Shown: positions 14,330 to 23,365 of the stretch, piece by piece
Layout: each line of letters starts with the position of its first letter
Numbering within the stretch: position 1 is the stretch's first letter
Assembly: GCF_036013935.1 (NCBI RefSeq)
Contig: NZ_CP107902.1
Span: 806,001 to 870,000 of the forward strand
Source: Streptomyces sp. NBC_00461
Lineage (GTDB): Bacteria > Actinomycetota > Actinomycetes > Streptomycetales > Streptomycetaceae
Direction of reading: 5' to 3'
DNA: 64,000 bases
The notes under the pieces: model-generated
The model's database searches: none
Told to the model about the DNA's origin: nothing
The model's input: only the letters and a program-made list of their open reading frames with translations
Made by a program: the position numbers and the translations under genes

Positions 14330-17158
14330 GTGGCCGGTGATGGGTCGGTGTCGCACGGCACGGCCGAGGGGTTGGTGGGACGCGACGAGGAGCTGGAGCT
14401 GCTCCGGTCGTACGTCGACCAGGTGCTCGGCCACGGTGGGGTGCTGCTGCTGTCCGGGGAGCCGGGCGTGGGCAAGTCCGTTCTCCTGGACGCCGCGGCG
14501 GAGGCGGCGACGGCTGTCGGTGCGCTCGTGCTGCGCTCGGCCGGGGTCGAGTTCCTCGCGGATCTGAGCTTCTCCGGGCTGAACCACGTGCTCGAACCGT
14601 TGCTGCACGAGTGCGACGGGCTCGACCCGGCACACCGCGAGGCACTGACCGTCGCGTTGGGCGCGGGTGACGGTGCCCCGGTGGATCGGCTGGTCGTCTA
14701 CGGGGCCGTACTGGCGCTGCTCCGCCGGGCCGCGATCACCCGTCCGGTTCTGCTGGTCGTCGACGACCTGCAATGGATCGACCGGGCCAGCGCCACGGCG
14801 CTGGCGTTCGTCGCCCGGCGGCTGACCGGGAGCCGGGTGGGCCTCCTCGCCGCTTCACGGCCGGGGTTCGAGAGCTTCTTCGAACGTGCGGGACTCCCAG
14901 AACTCACCGTGTCACCGCTGGACGACAGGGCCGCTGCCGACCTGGTCGGCACCCGGTTCCCTCTGCTCGCCGGGCGGGAGCTGCGGCGTGTCCTGGCACA
15001 GGCCCAGGGCAATCCGCTGGCCCTGCTGGAACTGCCGGCCGCACTGGACGACTCGCGGGGCAGCGCGGGAGTGGTGCTGTCCGAGGTGCTCCCGCTCAGC
15101 CGCCGGCTGCAGGACCTGTACGCCACCCGGGTCGCGGAGATGCCGGCACCCACAGGCCGGCTCCTGCTTCTGGCCGCGCTGGAGGACAGCGGCGACCTGC
15201 CGGTCCTACGGGCCGCCGCCCCCGGCGAGGACGTGCTGTCCCTTCTGGCCCCCGCGGAGCGGGCACAACTGCTGCGGGTCGAACACCTCGGCCTGGGACG
15301 GCTGTTCTTCCGCCATCCCCTGATCCGCGCGACGATCGTGTCGGGCTCGACCAGCTCTCAGCGCCTGGACGCCCACCGCGCTCTGGCGGAGGCGCTGCCC
15401 GATCAGCCCGATCGCCGGGCGTGGCACCTGGCCGAAGCCACACCCCGCCCGGACGAGCAGGTCGCGGCACTCCTGGAGCACACCGCCCACCGGGTCCGCC
15501 GGCGCGGCGACGCCGTCGGCGCCTTCAACGCGCTGGTACGAGCCGCCGACCTCACTCCCGGCGCCACGGAGCGCGGCAGACGGCTGGCAGAAGCCGCCTT
15601 CGTGGGTGCCGACGTCGCCGGAGAGCTGCGCACGGCGGCGGAACTGCTCGTGGAGGCCCGGCGCGCCGACCCCGAGCTCAGGGGATCGCTGCGGGCGGCG
15701 GCCGCGGCCTCCCACGTGCTGCTCAACCGCGACGGTGACGTCAACACCGCGCACCGGCTGCTCGTCGGTGCGATCACGACCCGCGAGGGCCGGTCCGACG
15801 GCGACGACGAGTCGCTCTCCGAGGCGCTGTGCACCCTGCGCAGGGTGTGTCTGTTCGCGGGCCGACCCGAGTTCTGGGACGCGTATCACGCCGCCATGTC
15901 CCAGCTGACCGAGCGGATGCCTCCCCTCCAGGAACTGCTCGGCGATGTCTACGCCGACCCGGCTCGCTCTTCCGCGGCCTCCCTCGGCCTGCTCGATGCG
16001 GTGATCCACGACCTGAACCGGGAAGCAGACCCGAGCCGGATCGAACGGATCTCGATGGCGGCACTCTTCGTGGACCGGGCGACGGGGTGTCGTGCCGCTC
16101 TCTGGCCCGTCGTCGAGGACGGGCGCGAGGGCGGCGCGGTCACCTCGGCTCTCATCGCGCTGGTGGTGCTGTGCCTGGACGACTTCATGACAGGTCGGTG
16201 GGAGGAGTGCGGCCGTCTCGCGGCAGAGGGGCTGGCACTGTGCGAGGCCCACGGCTATCAGCTGCTGGCCCAGCAGTTCTACCGGGCCCGGGGCCTGCTC
16301 GCCGCGGCGCGGGGCGAGGACGACACGGTGCGGGAACTCGCGCAGGGGATCACGGAGTGGGCGAGACCCCGCGGCGCCCGGACCGTCGAGCACTTCGCAC
16401 GGCACATGACGGCACTGGCCGCCTTGGGACGCGGCGACCACGAGGAGGCCTACCTCGACGCATCGGCGATCAGCCCTGCAGGCGTGATTGCCCCCCATGC
16501 CCCGCTGGCTCTGTGGGTTCCCATGGACCTCGTGGCAGCCGCCGTCCGCAGCGGACGCCGAGCCGAGGCACTCGCGCATGTCGCCGCGATGCGAAGGACA
16601 GGTCTGCCCGGCATCTCCGGCCGCCTGGCACTGGTCACCGCCGGTTCGGCCGCGATCGCCGCTCCCGAGGACCGGGCCGCGGGCTTCTTCGAGGAAGCGC
16701 TCGCCGTTCCCGGTGCCGAGCGCTGGCCCTTCGACCTCGCCCGGGTCCGCCTGGCCTACGGGCAGCACCTGCGTCGCACACCGGCCGTCAAGGACGCCCG
16801 GGTGCACCTCGCCGCCGCCCTCAAGACCTTCCGCCGTCTCGGTGCCGTCCCCTGGGCCGCGCGGGCGGCCGAGGAACTGAGGGCCACCGGCCGTACCGCC
16901 ACTCGGGTGCACCAGGACCTGGGGACCACCCCGCTCACGGAGCAGGAACACCGGATCGCCGCACTCGCCGCCTCAGGAATGACCAACAAGCAGATCGGCG
17001 AACGGCTGTTTCTCTCCCACCGAACCGTGGCGGCCCACCTGCACCGGATCTTCCCCAAGCTCGGCGTCACCTCCCGTGTCACGCTCGGCGAGGCCCTCGC
17101 CGAGCTGCCGCCGCAGCAGCCCCGCGAGAAGCGGTCTCCCACCTCGTCGCAGCACTAG
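14330..17158 (+). CDS. LAL-type LuxR transcriptional regulator 2
   Basis: The 942-residue protein has Walker A 'GEPGVGKSVL' near residue 45, Walker B 'LLVVDDLQWID' near 142, a long repeat-rich middle, and a C-terminal LuxR helix-turn-helix with 'LTEQEHRIAALAASGMTNKQIG' at about 863-910. It is paralogous to LAL 1 and closer to LAL 3 (both share 'GMTNKQIGERL'). GTG 14330 follows GAAGGGGG; longer in-frame starts would run back into the cupin gene. Its last four bases overlap the end of LAL 3, which is transcribed toward it. If it is cotranscribed with the cupin, it is under the ECF41-like promoter. Confidence 0.9.
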   Translation: MAGDGSVSHGTAEGLVGRDEELELLRSYVDQVLGHGGVLLLSGEPGVGKSVLLDAAAEAATAVGALVLRSAGVEFLADLSFSGLNHVLEPLLHECDGLDPAHREALTVALGAGDGAPVDRLVVYGAVLALLRRAAITRPVLLVVDDLQWIDRASATALAFVARRLTGSRVGLLAASRPGFESFFERAGLPELTVSPLDDRAAADLVGTRFPLLAGRELRRVLAQAQGNPLALLELPAALDDSRGSAGVVLSEVLPLSRRLQDLYATRVAEMPAPTGRLLLLAALEDSGDLPVLRAAAPGEDVLSLLAPAERAQLLRVEHLGLGRLFFRHPLIRATIVSGSTSSQRLDAHRALAEALPDQPDRRAWHLAEATPRPDEQVAALLEHTAHRVRRRGDAVGAFNALVRAADLTPGATERGRRLAEAAFVGADVAGELRTAAELLVEARRADPELRGSLRAAAAASHVLLNRDGDVNTAHRLLVGAITTREGRSDGDDESLSEALCTLRRVCLFAGRPEFWDAYHAAMSQLTERMPPLQELLGDVYADPARSSAASLGLLDAVIHDLNREADPSRIERISMAALFVDRATGCRAALWPVVEDGREGGAVTSALIALVVLCLDDFMTGRWEECGRLAAEGLALCEAHGYQLLAQQFYRARGLLAAARGEDDTVRELAQGITEWARPRGARTVEHFARHMTALAALGRGDHEEAYLDASAISPAGVIAPHAPLALWVPMDLVAAAVRSGRRAEALAHVAAMRRTGLPGISGRLALVTAGSAAIAAPEDRAAGFFEEALAVPGAERWPFDLARVRLAYGQHLRRTPAVKDARVHLAAALKTFRRLGAVPWAARAAEELRATGRTATRVHQDLGTTPLTEQEHRIAALAASGMTNKQIGERLFLSHRTVAAHLHRIFPKLGVTSRVTLGEALAELPPQQPREKRSPTSSQH

Positions 17159-20079
17159 AACGCGGCACTCGGGGGAAGAGACGCGAGCGCGTCCCTGAGT
17201 GCCGCGCGTGAGGCGATTCCGAGTTTCGGGAACAGCTGATAGAGATGCGAACCCACGGTCCGGGGCGAAAGGTGCAGACGTTCGCCGATCTGCTTGTTGG
17301 TCATGCCTGAGACCGCGAGTGCGGCGATCTCCCGTTGCTGCGCGGTGAGAGTCACGGAGCCACGCTTCGCCCCGGTCCGGGACCGGCGGGTGGCACGTAG
17401 TTCGCCCGCGGCCCGCTCGGCCCACGGCTCGGCACCCAGGCGCTCGAACGCCTCGGCCGCCGCGTCCAGTTGGGCCCGGGCCTCCGTGACGAAGCGCATG
17501 CGTCGCAGACGCTCCCCGTAGGCCAGCCGTATCCGGGCCAGGTCGAAGGGCTGATCCTGCGCCCCCGGGACGGCCAGAGCCCTGTCGAAGCGTACGACCA
17601 CGTCGTCATCGGGTGCGACGAGTGCGGCAGAGCCCGCCACCAGCAGCGCCAGCTGCGGGGAGAGCGCCGCGATACCGGCCTCCTGCATCGCCCGCACGTG
17701 TGCCTCCGCCTCGGCGGTGCGCCGGGTGTGCACTGCCGCCTCCACGAGGTCCATGCAGGACCACAGCGCCTGCGGAGCGTGGGACGCGAGTCGGCCGGCG
17801 GAACTGATCGCCATGGCATGGCGGTAGGCGCACTCGTAGTCGCCCGCACCGAGTTCGGCGAGGACCCGGGCGTGGTCGGCGAAGGCCACCGCCTCCAGAG
17901 CCCCGCGAGGCATGGCCCAGTGAGTGATCCGGTCGGCCAGTCTCCGGCTCTCCTCGAAGCGTCCGTGGACGGCGGCGAGCAGGGCCTGGTGGTACTCGAA
18001 GTACCAGGAGAAGAACGGGTATTGGCGCTCCTCGCAGATCCTCAGGCCCTCCGCGGCCAGCGTCCCGGCCTCCTCCCACCTGCCGGTCGGGAAATCCTGC
18101 TGGCACAGGTGCATGAGCGCGTCGATGTGCCGACGGACGTGGCCGCCCCGGCGTCCGTGACGGACCACACGCCAGGAGACGTCCCGTAGGTCCGTGAGCC
18201 GGTCGGGGTGGACGGAGGCCGTACCGATGCGGACGATCTGCCCCGGGTCGTCTCCGTTGTGGATGCCGACGAGGATCGAGTCGAGTTCCTGACGGTCGGT
18301 CAAGCCTGTGCGTGGCGGGCCCGCCCGTGTCCTGCCGCAGGCGGAGAGCAGCGGCGGAGCAGCCGGCTTCAGACGGTCGATGGCGGCGTGGAAGGGTTCC
18401 CACAGGGCATCGCGACCACCGGACCAGCACACCAGCAGCAGGACGTGCAGTGCCTCGATGAGCCCCTCGTCCTCGGCGTCGTATCCGTGGGTGCCGCTCT
18501 CGATGGCCTCCACCAGGAGGCGGTGAGCCATGTCGATGTCGCCGTCACCGCCGTTGAGCAGGAGGAGTGCCGCCGTGGCGGCGGTGAGCGGAGACCGAGG
18601 GAGGTCCGGGTCCGCGTGCCGGGCGCGGTCGAGGAGCTCCGAGGCCGCGCGCAGCTCGCCGGTCGCGTCGGCACCGAGGTAGGCGGCACGGGTCAGTCGG
18701 CGTCCTCGGTCCGCGGGACGAGGGCTCAGCTCGGCGGCTCTGGTGAACGTGGCGATCGCTGCCGTGGCGTCACCTCGTCGGGATGCGCGATGCCCGGCCT
18801 CCTCAAGCAGGGCGGCAACAGGCTCGTCGGGAACGAGGGTTGCCCGGCCCAGGTGCCAGGCCCGCCGCTCGGGTGTCTCCGCGCGGATCTCGGCGAGCGC
18901 GCGATGAGCCTGGCAGCGCTCGGTCAGGGTGCTGGCCTCGACGACCGCGGCCCTCATCAGCGGATGACGGAAGGCGACCCGGCGGTTGGTGTCGTCGACG
19001 GTGATCAGGCGGTCCGATTCCGTCTCTGTCAGCGCCGCGAGAGTCTTCGTGTCCTGCGATCCGGCCCGCAGGACACCCGGATCTCCGGTGTCGTCGAGGG
19101 CGAGGAGCAGGAGGAGCCGGCGCGATTCGGCCGGAAGACCGGCCACGCGCGAAGCGTGGAGGTCCCGCACACGTGGGGAGAGGGGCAGTACGTCGGGCAG
19201 ATCGGCCAGCGCACTGCGTTGCGGGCCGCTCAGCGCAGCGGGCAGTTCGACGAGCGCCAGCGGATTCCCGTGGGCCTGCCTGAGGACGCGGTCCCGTACA
19301 GGCGCGGCCAGCCCCGGAATTCGGGCTCCGAGCAACTCCACGGCCGCGTCGCGATCCAGCGGCGGCAGCTCGTACTCGGTGAGCCCGTCCCGCTCGAAGA
19401 TGGTCTCGGCTCCCGAGCGGGAGGCGGCGAGGAATCCGATACGGCTTCCCGCCAGCCGCCGGGCGACGAAGCCCAGGACCGCCGAACTGGCCCGGTCGAG
19501 CCAGGCGAGGTCGTCCACGACGATGAACACAGGGCGTTCGGTTGCCGCTCGGCGCAGCAGGAGGAGCACCGAGTCGCAGACGTGAAGCTCGTCGGGCACC
19601 GGATCACCGCCGTAGCCCAGCGCACCGCGCAGAACCCTCCGATGTGTGTCTCCCAAGCGGTCGAACCGGTCGTTCAGCGGCAACAGCAACTGGTGAAGAC
19701 CGGCGTAGGCGAGTTCGGTCTCGAAGCGGACGCCGACGGCCGACAGGACCTGGGCACCCGCCCCGGCCATGCCCCTGGCGATCTCATCGAGCAGCACGGT
19801 CTTGCCGACCCCCGGCTCTCCGGTGAGCAGCAGGGCACGGCCCGCGGCCGTTCCGGACCCGAGCAGGGCCTTGATCTCCTGGAGTTGCCGCGCACGGCCC
19901 ACCACCCTGCCCACCACTCCGGGGGGCTGACTGCCGTCCGCGTCCAACCGCACGGTCTCACTCGACGGTTCGGGCATGGCCCTTCGTGATTCCGGTGCGG
20001 GACGGCACTGCGGCCATCGTGAGGGCAGGTGTCCGGCAGCGGTCGGGGGCAGCCGTTCGACACGCGAGCCGAGTGACAT
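17155..20079 (-). CDS. LAL-type LuxR transcriptional regulator 3
   Basis: The 974-residue protein has Walker A 'GEPGVGKTVL', Walker B 'IVVDDLAWLDR', and the C-terminal helix-turn-helix 'LTAQQREIAALAVSGMTNKQIG' at about 905-955. ATG 20079 follows GGAG. A Met at residue 35 is an alternative start, with the ATPase domain still complete. The gene converges on LAL 2 with a four-base overlap of stop codons (17155-17158). A palindrome shared by all three LAL loci and a tandem repeat lie 100-150 bases upstream, in the gap shared with the SsgA-like gene. Confidence 0.9.
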   Translation of the reverse strand: MSLGSRVERLPPTAAGHLPSRWPQCRPAPESRRAMPEPSSETVRLDADGSQPPGVVGRVVGRARQLQEIKALLGSGTAAGRALLLTGEPGVGKTVLLDEIARGMAGAGAQVLSAVGVRFETELAYAGLHQLLLPLNDRFDRLGDTHRRVLRGALGYGGDPVPDELHVCDSVLLLLRRAATERPVFIVVDDLAWLDRASSAVLGFVARRLAGSRIGFLAASRSGAETIFERDGLTEYELPPLDRDAAVELLGARIPGLAAPVRDRVLRQAHGNPLALVELPAALSGPQRSALADLPDVLPLSPRVRDLHASRVAGLPAESRRLLLLLALDDTGDPGVLRAGSQDTKTLAALTETESDRLITVDDTNRRVAFRHPLMRAAVVEASTLTERCQAHRALAEIRAETPERRAWHLGRATLVPDEPVAALLEEAGHRASRRGDATAAIATFTRAAELSPRPADRGRRLTRAAYLGADATGELRAASELLDRARHADPDLPRSPLTAATAALLLLNGGDGDIDMAHRLLVEAIESGTHGYDAEDEGLIEALHVLLLVCWSGGRDALWEPFHAAIDRLKPAAPPLLSACGRTRAGPPRTGLTDRQELDSILVGIHNGDDPGQIVRIGTASVHPDRLTDLRDVSWRVVRHGRRGGHVRRHIDALMHLCQQDFPTGRWEEAGTLAAEGLRICEERQYPFFSWYFEYHQALLAAVHGRFEESRRLADRITHWAMPRGALEAVAFADHARVLAELGAGDYECAYRHAMAISSAGRLASHAPQALWSCMDLVEAAVHTRRTAEAEAHVRAMQEAGIAALSPQLALLVAGSAALVAPDDDVVVRFDRALAVPGAQDQPFDLARIRLAYGERLRRMRFVTEARAQLDAAAEAFERLGAEPWAERAAGELRATRRSRTGAKRGSVTLTAQQREIAALAVSGMTNKQIGERLHLSPRTVGSHLYQLFPKLGIASRAALRDALASLPPSAAF

Positions 20080-20177
20080 GAGTACTCCGTAGGTTGCACT
20101 GTCCTTCCCGCTGCACGGCGGGAAAGCTTGGGCTCACCGTGCACCCGGCCCGCGAGGACAAACATCAGTAACGTGAC

Positions 20178-20226
20178 TGCGCGGCGACTCCCGGGTCATT
20201 TGTGCGCGGCGACTCCCGGGTCATTT
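20178..20226. repeat. 24-base tandem direct repeat
   Basis: The same 24 bases (starting TGCGCGGCGACTCCCGGGTC, then ATTT) occur at 20178-20201 and 20203-20226 with one base between, a 25-base period. Each copy ends in GGTCATTT, which is one half of the shared LAL palindrome; only the second copy is followed by GACT, which completes it. This looks like a duplicated half-operator in the LAL 3 / ssgA-like intergenic region. Confidence 0.8.
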
Positions 20227-20231
20227 GACTG
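20218..20231. promoter_or_regulatory. shared LAL-locus palindrome, copy 3
   Basis: GGGTCATTTGACTG is the reverse complement of CAGTCAAATGACCC and overlaps the second copy of the tandem repeat. It sits between LAL regulator 3 and the SsgA-like gene and could control both. Confidence 0.55.
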
Positions 20232-20358
20232 ATGGTGCGAGCGCGCGGGGTCTCGCAGAATCGTGATGTCCCTGAATCACACCAACGGGCACATGACGCA
20301 TCACACCGTGTGCCCTCCGAGCCCCCTTGACCCCACCGGTTTACCGAGCGGTGATGTG

Positions 20359-20808
20359 ATGAGAGAACCCGACAGTTTCCCTGTGGTGGTGTGCCGGATG
20401 CTTGTCCGCCTGGTCGTCGCCGAAGGAGTGGACCGGCCCGTGATGCTTGATCTGTCCTACGACAGAGGCGATCCCTACGCGGTGTCCCTGACGTTCCACA
20501 TGTGCACTGACGCGACCGTGCGCTGGGTGGTCGGCCGCGATCTCCTCCTGGACGGGCTGGAGAAGCTCACCGGCGTCGGCGACATCCAGGTCTGGCCTTC
20601 CCGGCGCCCATGGGCCGGGAAGGTGCACATCGCGCTGTGCCCGTGCGCCAAGGAGGAGGCGGTCGTCGTGACCGCTTCGGCACGAGCCCTGGAAGCCTTC
20701 CTGCGACGCACGCTGGCGATGGTGCCCTCCGGTACCGAGGAATGCCACCTGGACGTGGACGCAGCCGTCCACCAACTCCTGAGCGACCCCGGTGAGTCGC
20801 TTCGATAG
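20359..20808 (+). CDS. SsgA-like (SALP) sporulation and cell-division protein
   Basis: The 149-residue protein matches the SsgA/SsgB family: 'LVRLVVAEGVDRPVMLDLSYDRGDPYAV', 'LTFHMCTDATVRWVVGRDLLLDG', 'GDIQVWPSR' and a C-terminal helix. SALPs are limited to sporulating actinomycetes and act in septum-site selection or spore-wall synthesis. ATG 20359 was chosen because relatives start about ten residues before the 'MLVRLVV' strand; GTG 20263 or ATG 20266 would add about 31 residues of low-conservation sequence. No translation partner lies downstream. Confidence 0.85.
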   Translation: MREPDSFPVVVCRMLVRLVVAEGVDRPVMLDLSYDRGDPYAVSLTFHMCTDATVRWVVGRDLLLDGLEKLTGVGDIQVWPSRRPWAGKVHIALCPCAKEEAVVVTASARALEAFLRRTLAMVPSGTEECHLDVDAAVHQLLSDPGESLR

Positions 20809-20909
20809 GGGCCGTCCGAGCCGGACGGACCGGAGCCGTGCACAGGAACTCGAACTGCATCACAACACGGAGCAGGTACCCCATATCCGCGGCCTGAGCC
20901 TCCCTTGTA

Positions 20910-20936
20910 TGTCACATCGGCCGGGCCTGGGCGGTC
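20910..20936 (+). promoter_or_regulatory. ECF41-like promoter for ndh
   Basis: TGTCACA (20910-20916), sixteen bases, GGTC (20933-20936). The ndh ATG is 33 bases downstream, giving a short leader. Confidence 0.65.
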
Positions 20937-20969
20937 TAAGTGGTGGCGGAGAACAAAGCAGAGGGAATC

Positions 20970-22325
20970 ATGCGTGAGATTTTGATCGTCGGCGGCGGCT
21001 ATGCGGGCTTCTACACCGCGTGGGGCCTGGAGAAGGCGTTGCGTCCGGGCGAGGCGCGGGTCACGGTCGTCGACCCGCGCCCGTACATGACCTATCAGCC
21101 CTTCCTCCCGGAGGTGGCGGCGGGTTCGGTGGAGGCGCGCCACGCCGTGGTGTCGTTGCGGCGGCATCTGCGTCGTACCCGGCTGATCGCGGGGACCGTG
21201 ACCGAGATCCGTGACGCGGACCGTACGGTGCGCGTCCGCCCGGTGCGCGGGGACGCCTACGAACTGCGCTACGACATCCTCGTGGTCACCGCCGGGGCCG
21301 TGACCCGCACCTTCCCCATTCCCGGCCTCGCGCAGCAGGCCATCGGTCTCAAGCACGTCGAGGAGGCGGTGGCGATCCGGGACCGGTTGATGACCGGGTT
21401 CGACCAGGCGGCGTCGCTGCCGCCCGGCCCGGAGCGGCGACGGCTGCTCACCGTCACGGTGGTGGGCGGTGGCTTCTCCGGCGTCGAGGGCTTCGGCGAA
21501 CTGCTGTCGCTGGCGCGTGCGTTGCTCAAGTCCTATCCGGAACTGAGCAGCAGCGACCTGTCCTTCCACCTGGTGGAGGCCAGAGGCCGGATCCTGCCCG
21601 AGGTGAGCGACGGGCCCGGTGCCTGGGTGGTGCGCCACCTGCAAGACCGCGGTGCGCAGGTGCACCTGAACACGCAGCTGGTGTCCGCCGAGGACGGGCA
21701 TGTCGTGCTCTCGGATGGAACACAGTTCGACTCCGCGCTGATCGTGTGGGCCGCGGGCAATGCCTCGAACCCGGTCGTGCACAACCACACCGACCTGCCC
21801 CTGGATGAGCGAGGCCTGCTCCTGGTGCGCCCCGACCTCCGTGTGGGCACGGACAGCGAACCCGTGGCGGACGTATGGGCGGCCGGAGACGATGCCTCCA
21901 TTCCCGACCTGGCCTCGCCCCTGCCGGGTGCCCGCACGGTGCCCAACGCCCAGCACGCCGTACGGCAGGGCAGGCTGCTGGCCAAGAACCTGGTGGCCGA
22001 CCTGCGCGGCAAGCGCGTGCGGGAGTACCGCCACAGCAGTCTGGGTGTGGTGGCGACGCTGGGGCTGGGGCGGGGCGTCTTCCAGTACAAGCGCATCGTC
22101 ATCAAGGGTTTCCCGGCATGGCTGATGCACCGGGGCTACCACGTCCTGGCCGTGCCCAGCTGGGAGCGCAAGATCCGCGTGCTGACGGTCTGGCTCACCG
22201 CGGCCCTGACCGGCCGGGACCTGGTCTCGCTCGCCTCTGTGCAACACCCGCGCGATGCCTTCGTCACGGGGGGCCAGCCGCAGGGCCCGGAAGCCGGCCG
22301 TGAGAAGGAGGGGAGCGCGGCATGA
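20970..22325 (+). CDS. ndh: type II NADH dehydrogenase (FAD-dependent NAD(P)H:quinone oxidoreductase)
   Basis: The 451-residue flavoprotein has the N-terminal FAD dinucleotide fold 'ILIVGGGYAGFYTA', a second NAD(P)H fold 'VTVVGGGFSGVEGFGE' near residue 165, and the FAD-binding 'DVWAAGDDASIPD' near 310. NDH-2 enzymes sit on the inner membrane face and pass electrons from NADH to quinone without pumping protons. The C-terminal 60 residues contain an amphipathic membrane-contact region. ATG 20970 follows GAGGG; a GTG at 20940 would overlap the promoter. The stop overlaps the next gene (ATGA). Confidence 0.9.
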   Translation: MREILIVGGGYAGFYTAWGLEKALRPGEARVTVVDPRPYMTYQPFLPEVAAGSVEARHAVVSLRRHLRRTRLIAGTVTEIRDADRTVRVRPVRGDAYELRYDILVVTAGAVTRTFPIPGLAQQAIGLKHVEEAVAIRDRLMTGFDQAASLPPGPERRRLLTVTVVGGGFSGVEGFGELLSLARALLKSYPELSSSDLSFHLVEARGRILPEVSDGPGAWVVRHLQDRGAQVHLNTQLVSAEDGHVVLSDGTQFDSALIVWAAGNASNPVVHNHTDLPLDERGLLLVRPDLRVGTDSEPVADVWAAGDDASIPDLASPLPGARTVPNAQHAVRQGRLLAKNLVADLRGKRVREYRHSSLGVVATLGLGRGVFQYKRIVIKGFPAWLMHRGYHVLAVPSWERKIRVLTVWLTAALTGRDLVSLASVQHPRDAFVTGGQPQGPEAGREKEGSAA

Positions 22326-22702
22326 CCATGTGGGGTTCTCGTTTCCACCGGGGGTACGCCATGGACGCACGTGAGGAGGCCGCCCGCGGCCTGACCGACA
22401 TCGAGGGCTACCTCTACCAAAAGGCCCATCTGGGGGCGGCGCACCGGCGCGTGGCGGACTTCACCGCACGCGTCAAGGACCTCACCCCGCGGCAGAAGCG
22501 GGACATCGAGGGGTGGTACCTCGACGAGCAGAAACACGTCGCCCGCATGGTGACCGACCACATCGCCGAGCGCGTCGACGTATTGGAATCACAGCACCAG
22601 GTCCGGATCCGGCAATGGCTTCGCGGCACACTCACCGCCATGGCGCTGATCACCCTGGCGATGATCGCGTGCGTCGCCGTGATCCTTAAATCGTCGGCGT
22701 GA
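22322..22702 (+). CDS. small helical protein with C-terminal membrane anchor
   Basis: The 126-residue protein is mostly charged helix, with one hydrophobic segment at about residues 103-122 at the C-terminus. It has no known motif. Its ATG overlaps the ndh stop (22322-22325), so it is translationally coupled to NDH-2. It may be an accessory or anchoring subunit, or a tail-anchored helper; this is inferred from position only. Confidence 0.75.
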   Translation: MTMWGSRFHRGYAMDAREEAARGLTDIEGYLYQKAHLGAAHRRVADFTARVKDLTPRQKRDIEGWYLDEQKHVARMVTDHIAERVDVLESQHQVRIRQWLRGTLTAMALITLAMIACVAVILKSSA

Positions 22703-22716
22703 CCGCCGTACGCCCG

Positions 22717-23178
22717 CTAGGAACGACCGGCGCGATACAGCCCCCGGCCGGCGCGCCGGACGCGGGAGGAGGCGACGAGGCGATCGAGTGTGCTGCGGAC
22801 CGCGTTGATGCTTCCACTGTCGGCGTCACGGCCGAGCGCCACCGCAACATCGCGGGCCCGCACGTCGACGTCACCGACCTTGTTGAAGTACGCCATGATC
22901 TGCTCGGTGAGCCTGCCGTACTGCTTGTGCGCGTCTTCGTCGGTGTGCGGCGGCGAGGCGGTGGGCGCGAGGTCCTCGTCCACCGGCGCATCGACGATCG
23001 GGGCGACGCCCACACTGGCCAGGGCGCCGAGGGCACGCTGGAGCGACCCGAGATGTGCCACGACCGCGGCCAACTCCCGTTCCAGCGCCTGCTTCTGAAT
23101 CTGTAGCCGGGCCAGTTCCTCCTGAAGGCCCTCGGCCGTGACCTCGATGCTGTGTGCCGTACGGCTCGCGGAGACCAT
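22717..23178 (-). CDS. coiled-coil / winged-helix protein, possible regulator
   Basis: The 153-residue protein has an N-terminal coiled coil (about residues 12-55, with heptads of Leu and Ala) and a C-terminal winged-helix-like domain ('LTEQIMAYFNKVGDVDVRARDVAVALG' then 'RSTLDRLVASSRVRRAGRGLYRAG'). This order suggests a dimeric DNA-binding protein. It converges on the ndh unit with 14 bases between stops and is divergent from the sigma gene. ATG 23178 has a GGGGGAG upstream. Confidence 0.7.
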   Translation of the reverse strand: MVSASRTAHSIEVTAEGLQEELARLQIQKQALERELAAVVAHLGSLQRALGALASVGVAPIVDAPVDEDLAPTASPPHTDEDAHKQYGRLTEQIMAYFNKVGDVDVRARDVAVALGRDADSGSINAVRSTLDRLVASSRVRRAGRGLYRAGRS

Positions 23179-23298
23179 GAGTTCTCCCCCTCCTCAACCC
23201 TTGTCGACATCATATGCAGTGCTTCGAGTGTCAGACAGAGCATTTCAGTGTGCCGAACAGTGGGATTTCGCAGGTCTCTGAAAAACACTTTCCAGTTC

Positions 23299-23325
23299 TG
23301 TCACAGGTACCCGTCTGCCGCGGTC
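23299..23325 (+). promoter_or_regulatory. ECF41-like autoregulatory promoter of the sigma gene
   Basis: TGTCACA (23299-23305), sixteen bases, GGTC (23322-23325), 40 bases before the sigma-factor ATG. ECF41 factors usually do not autoregulate strongly, so this placement is informative. It ties the sigma gene to the other five sites. Confidence 0.7.
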
Positions 23326-23365
23326 CAGGCAGCCGACGGGGCGGAGCAACGGAGGTCAATGGATC

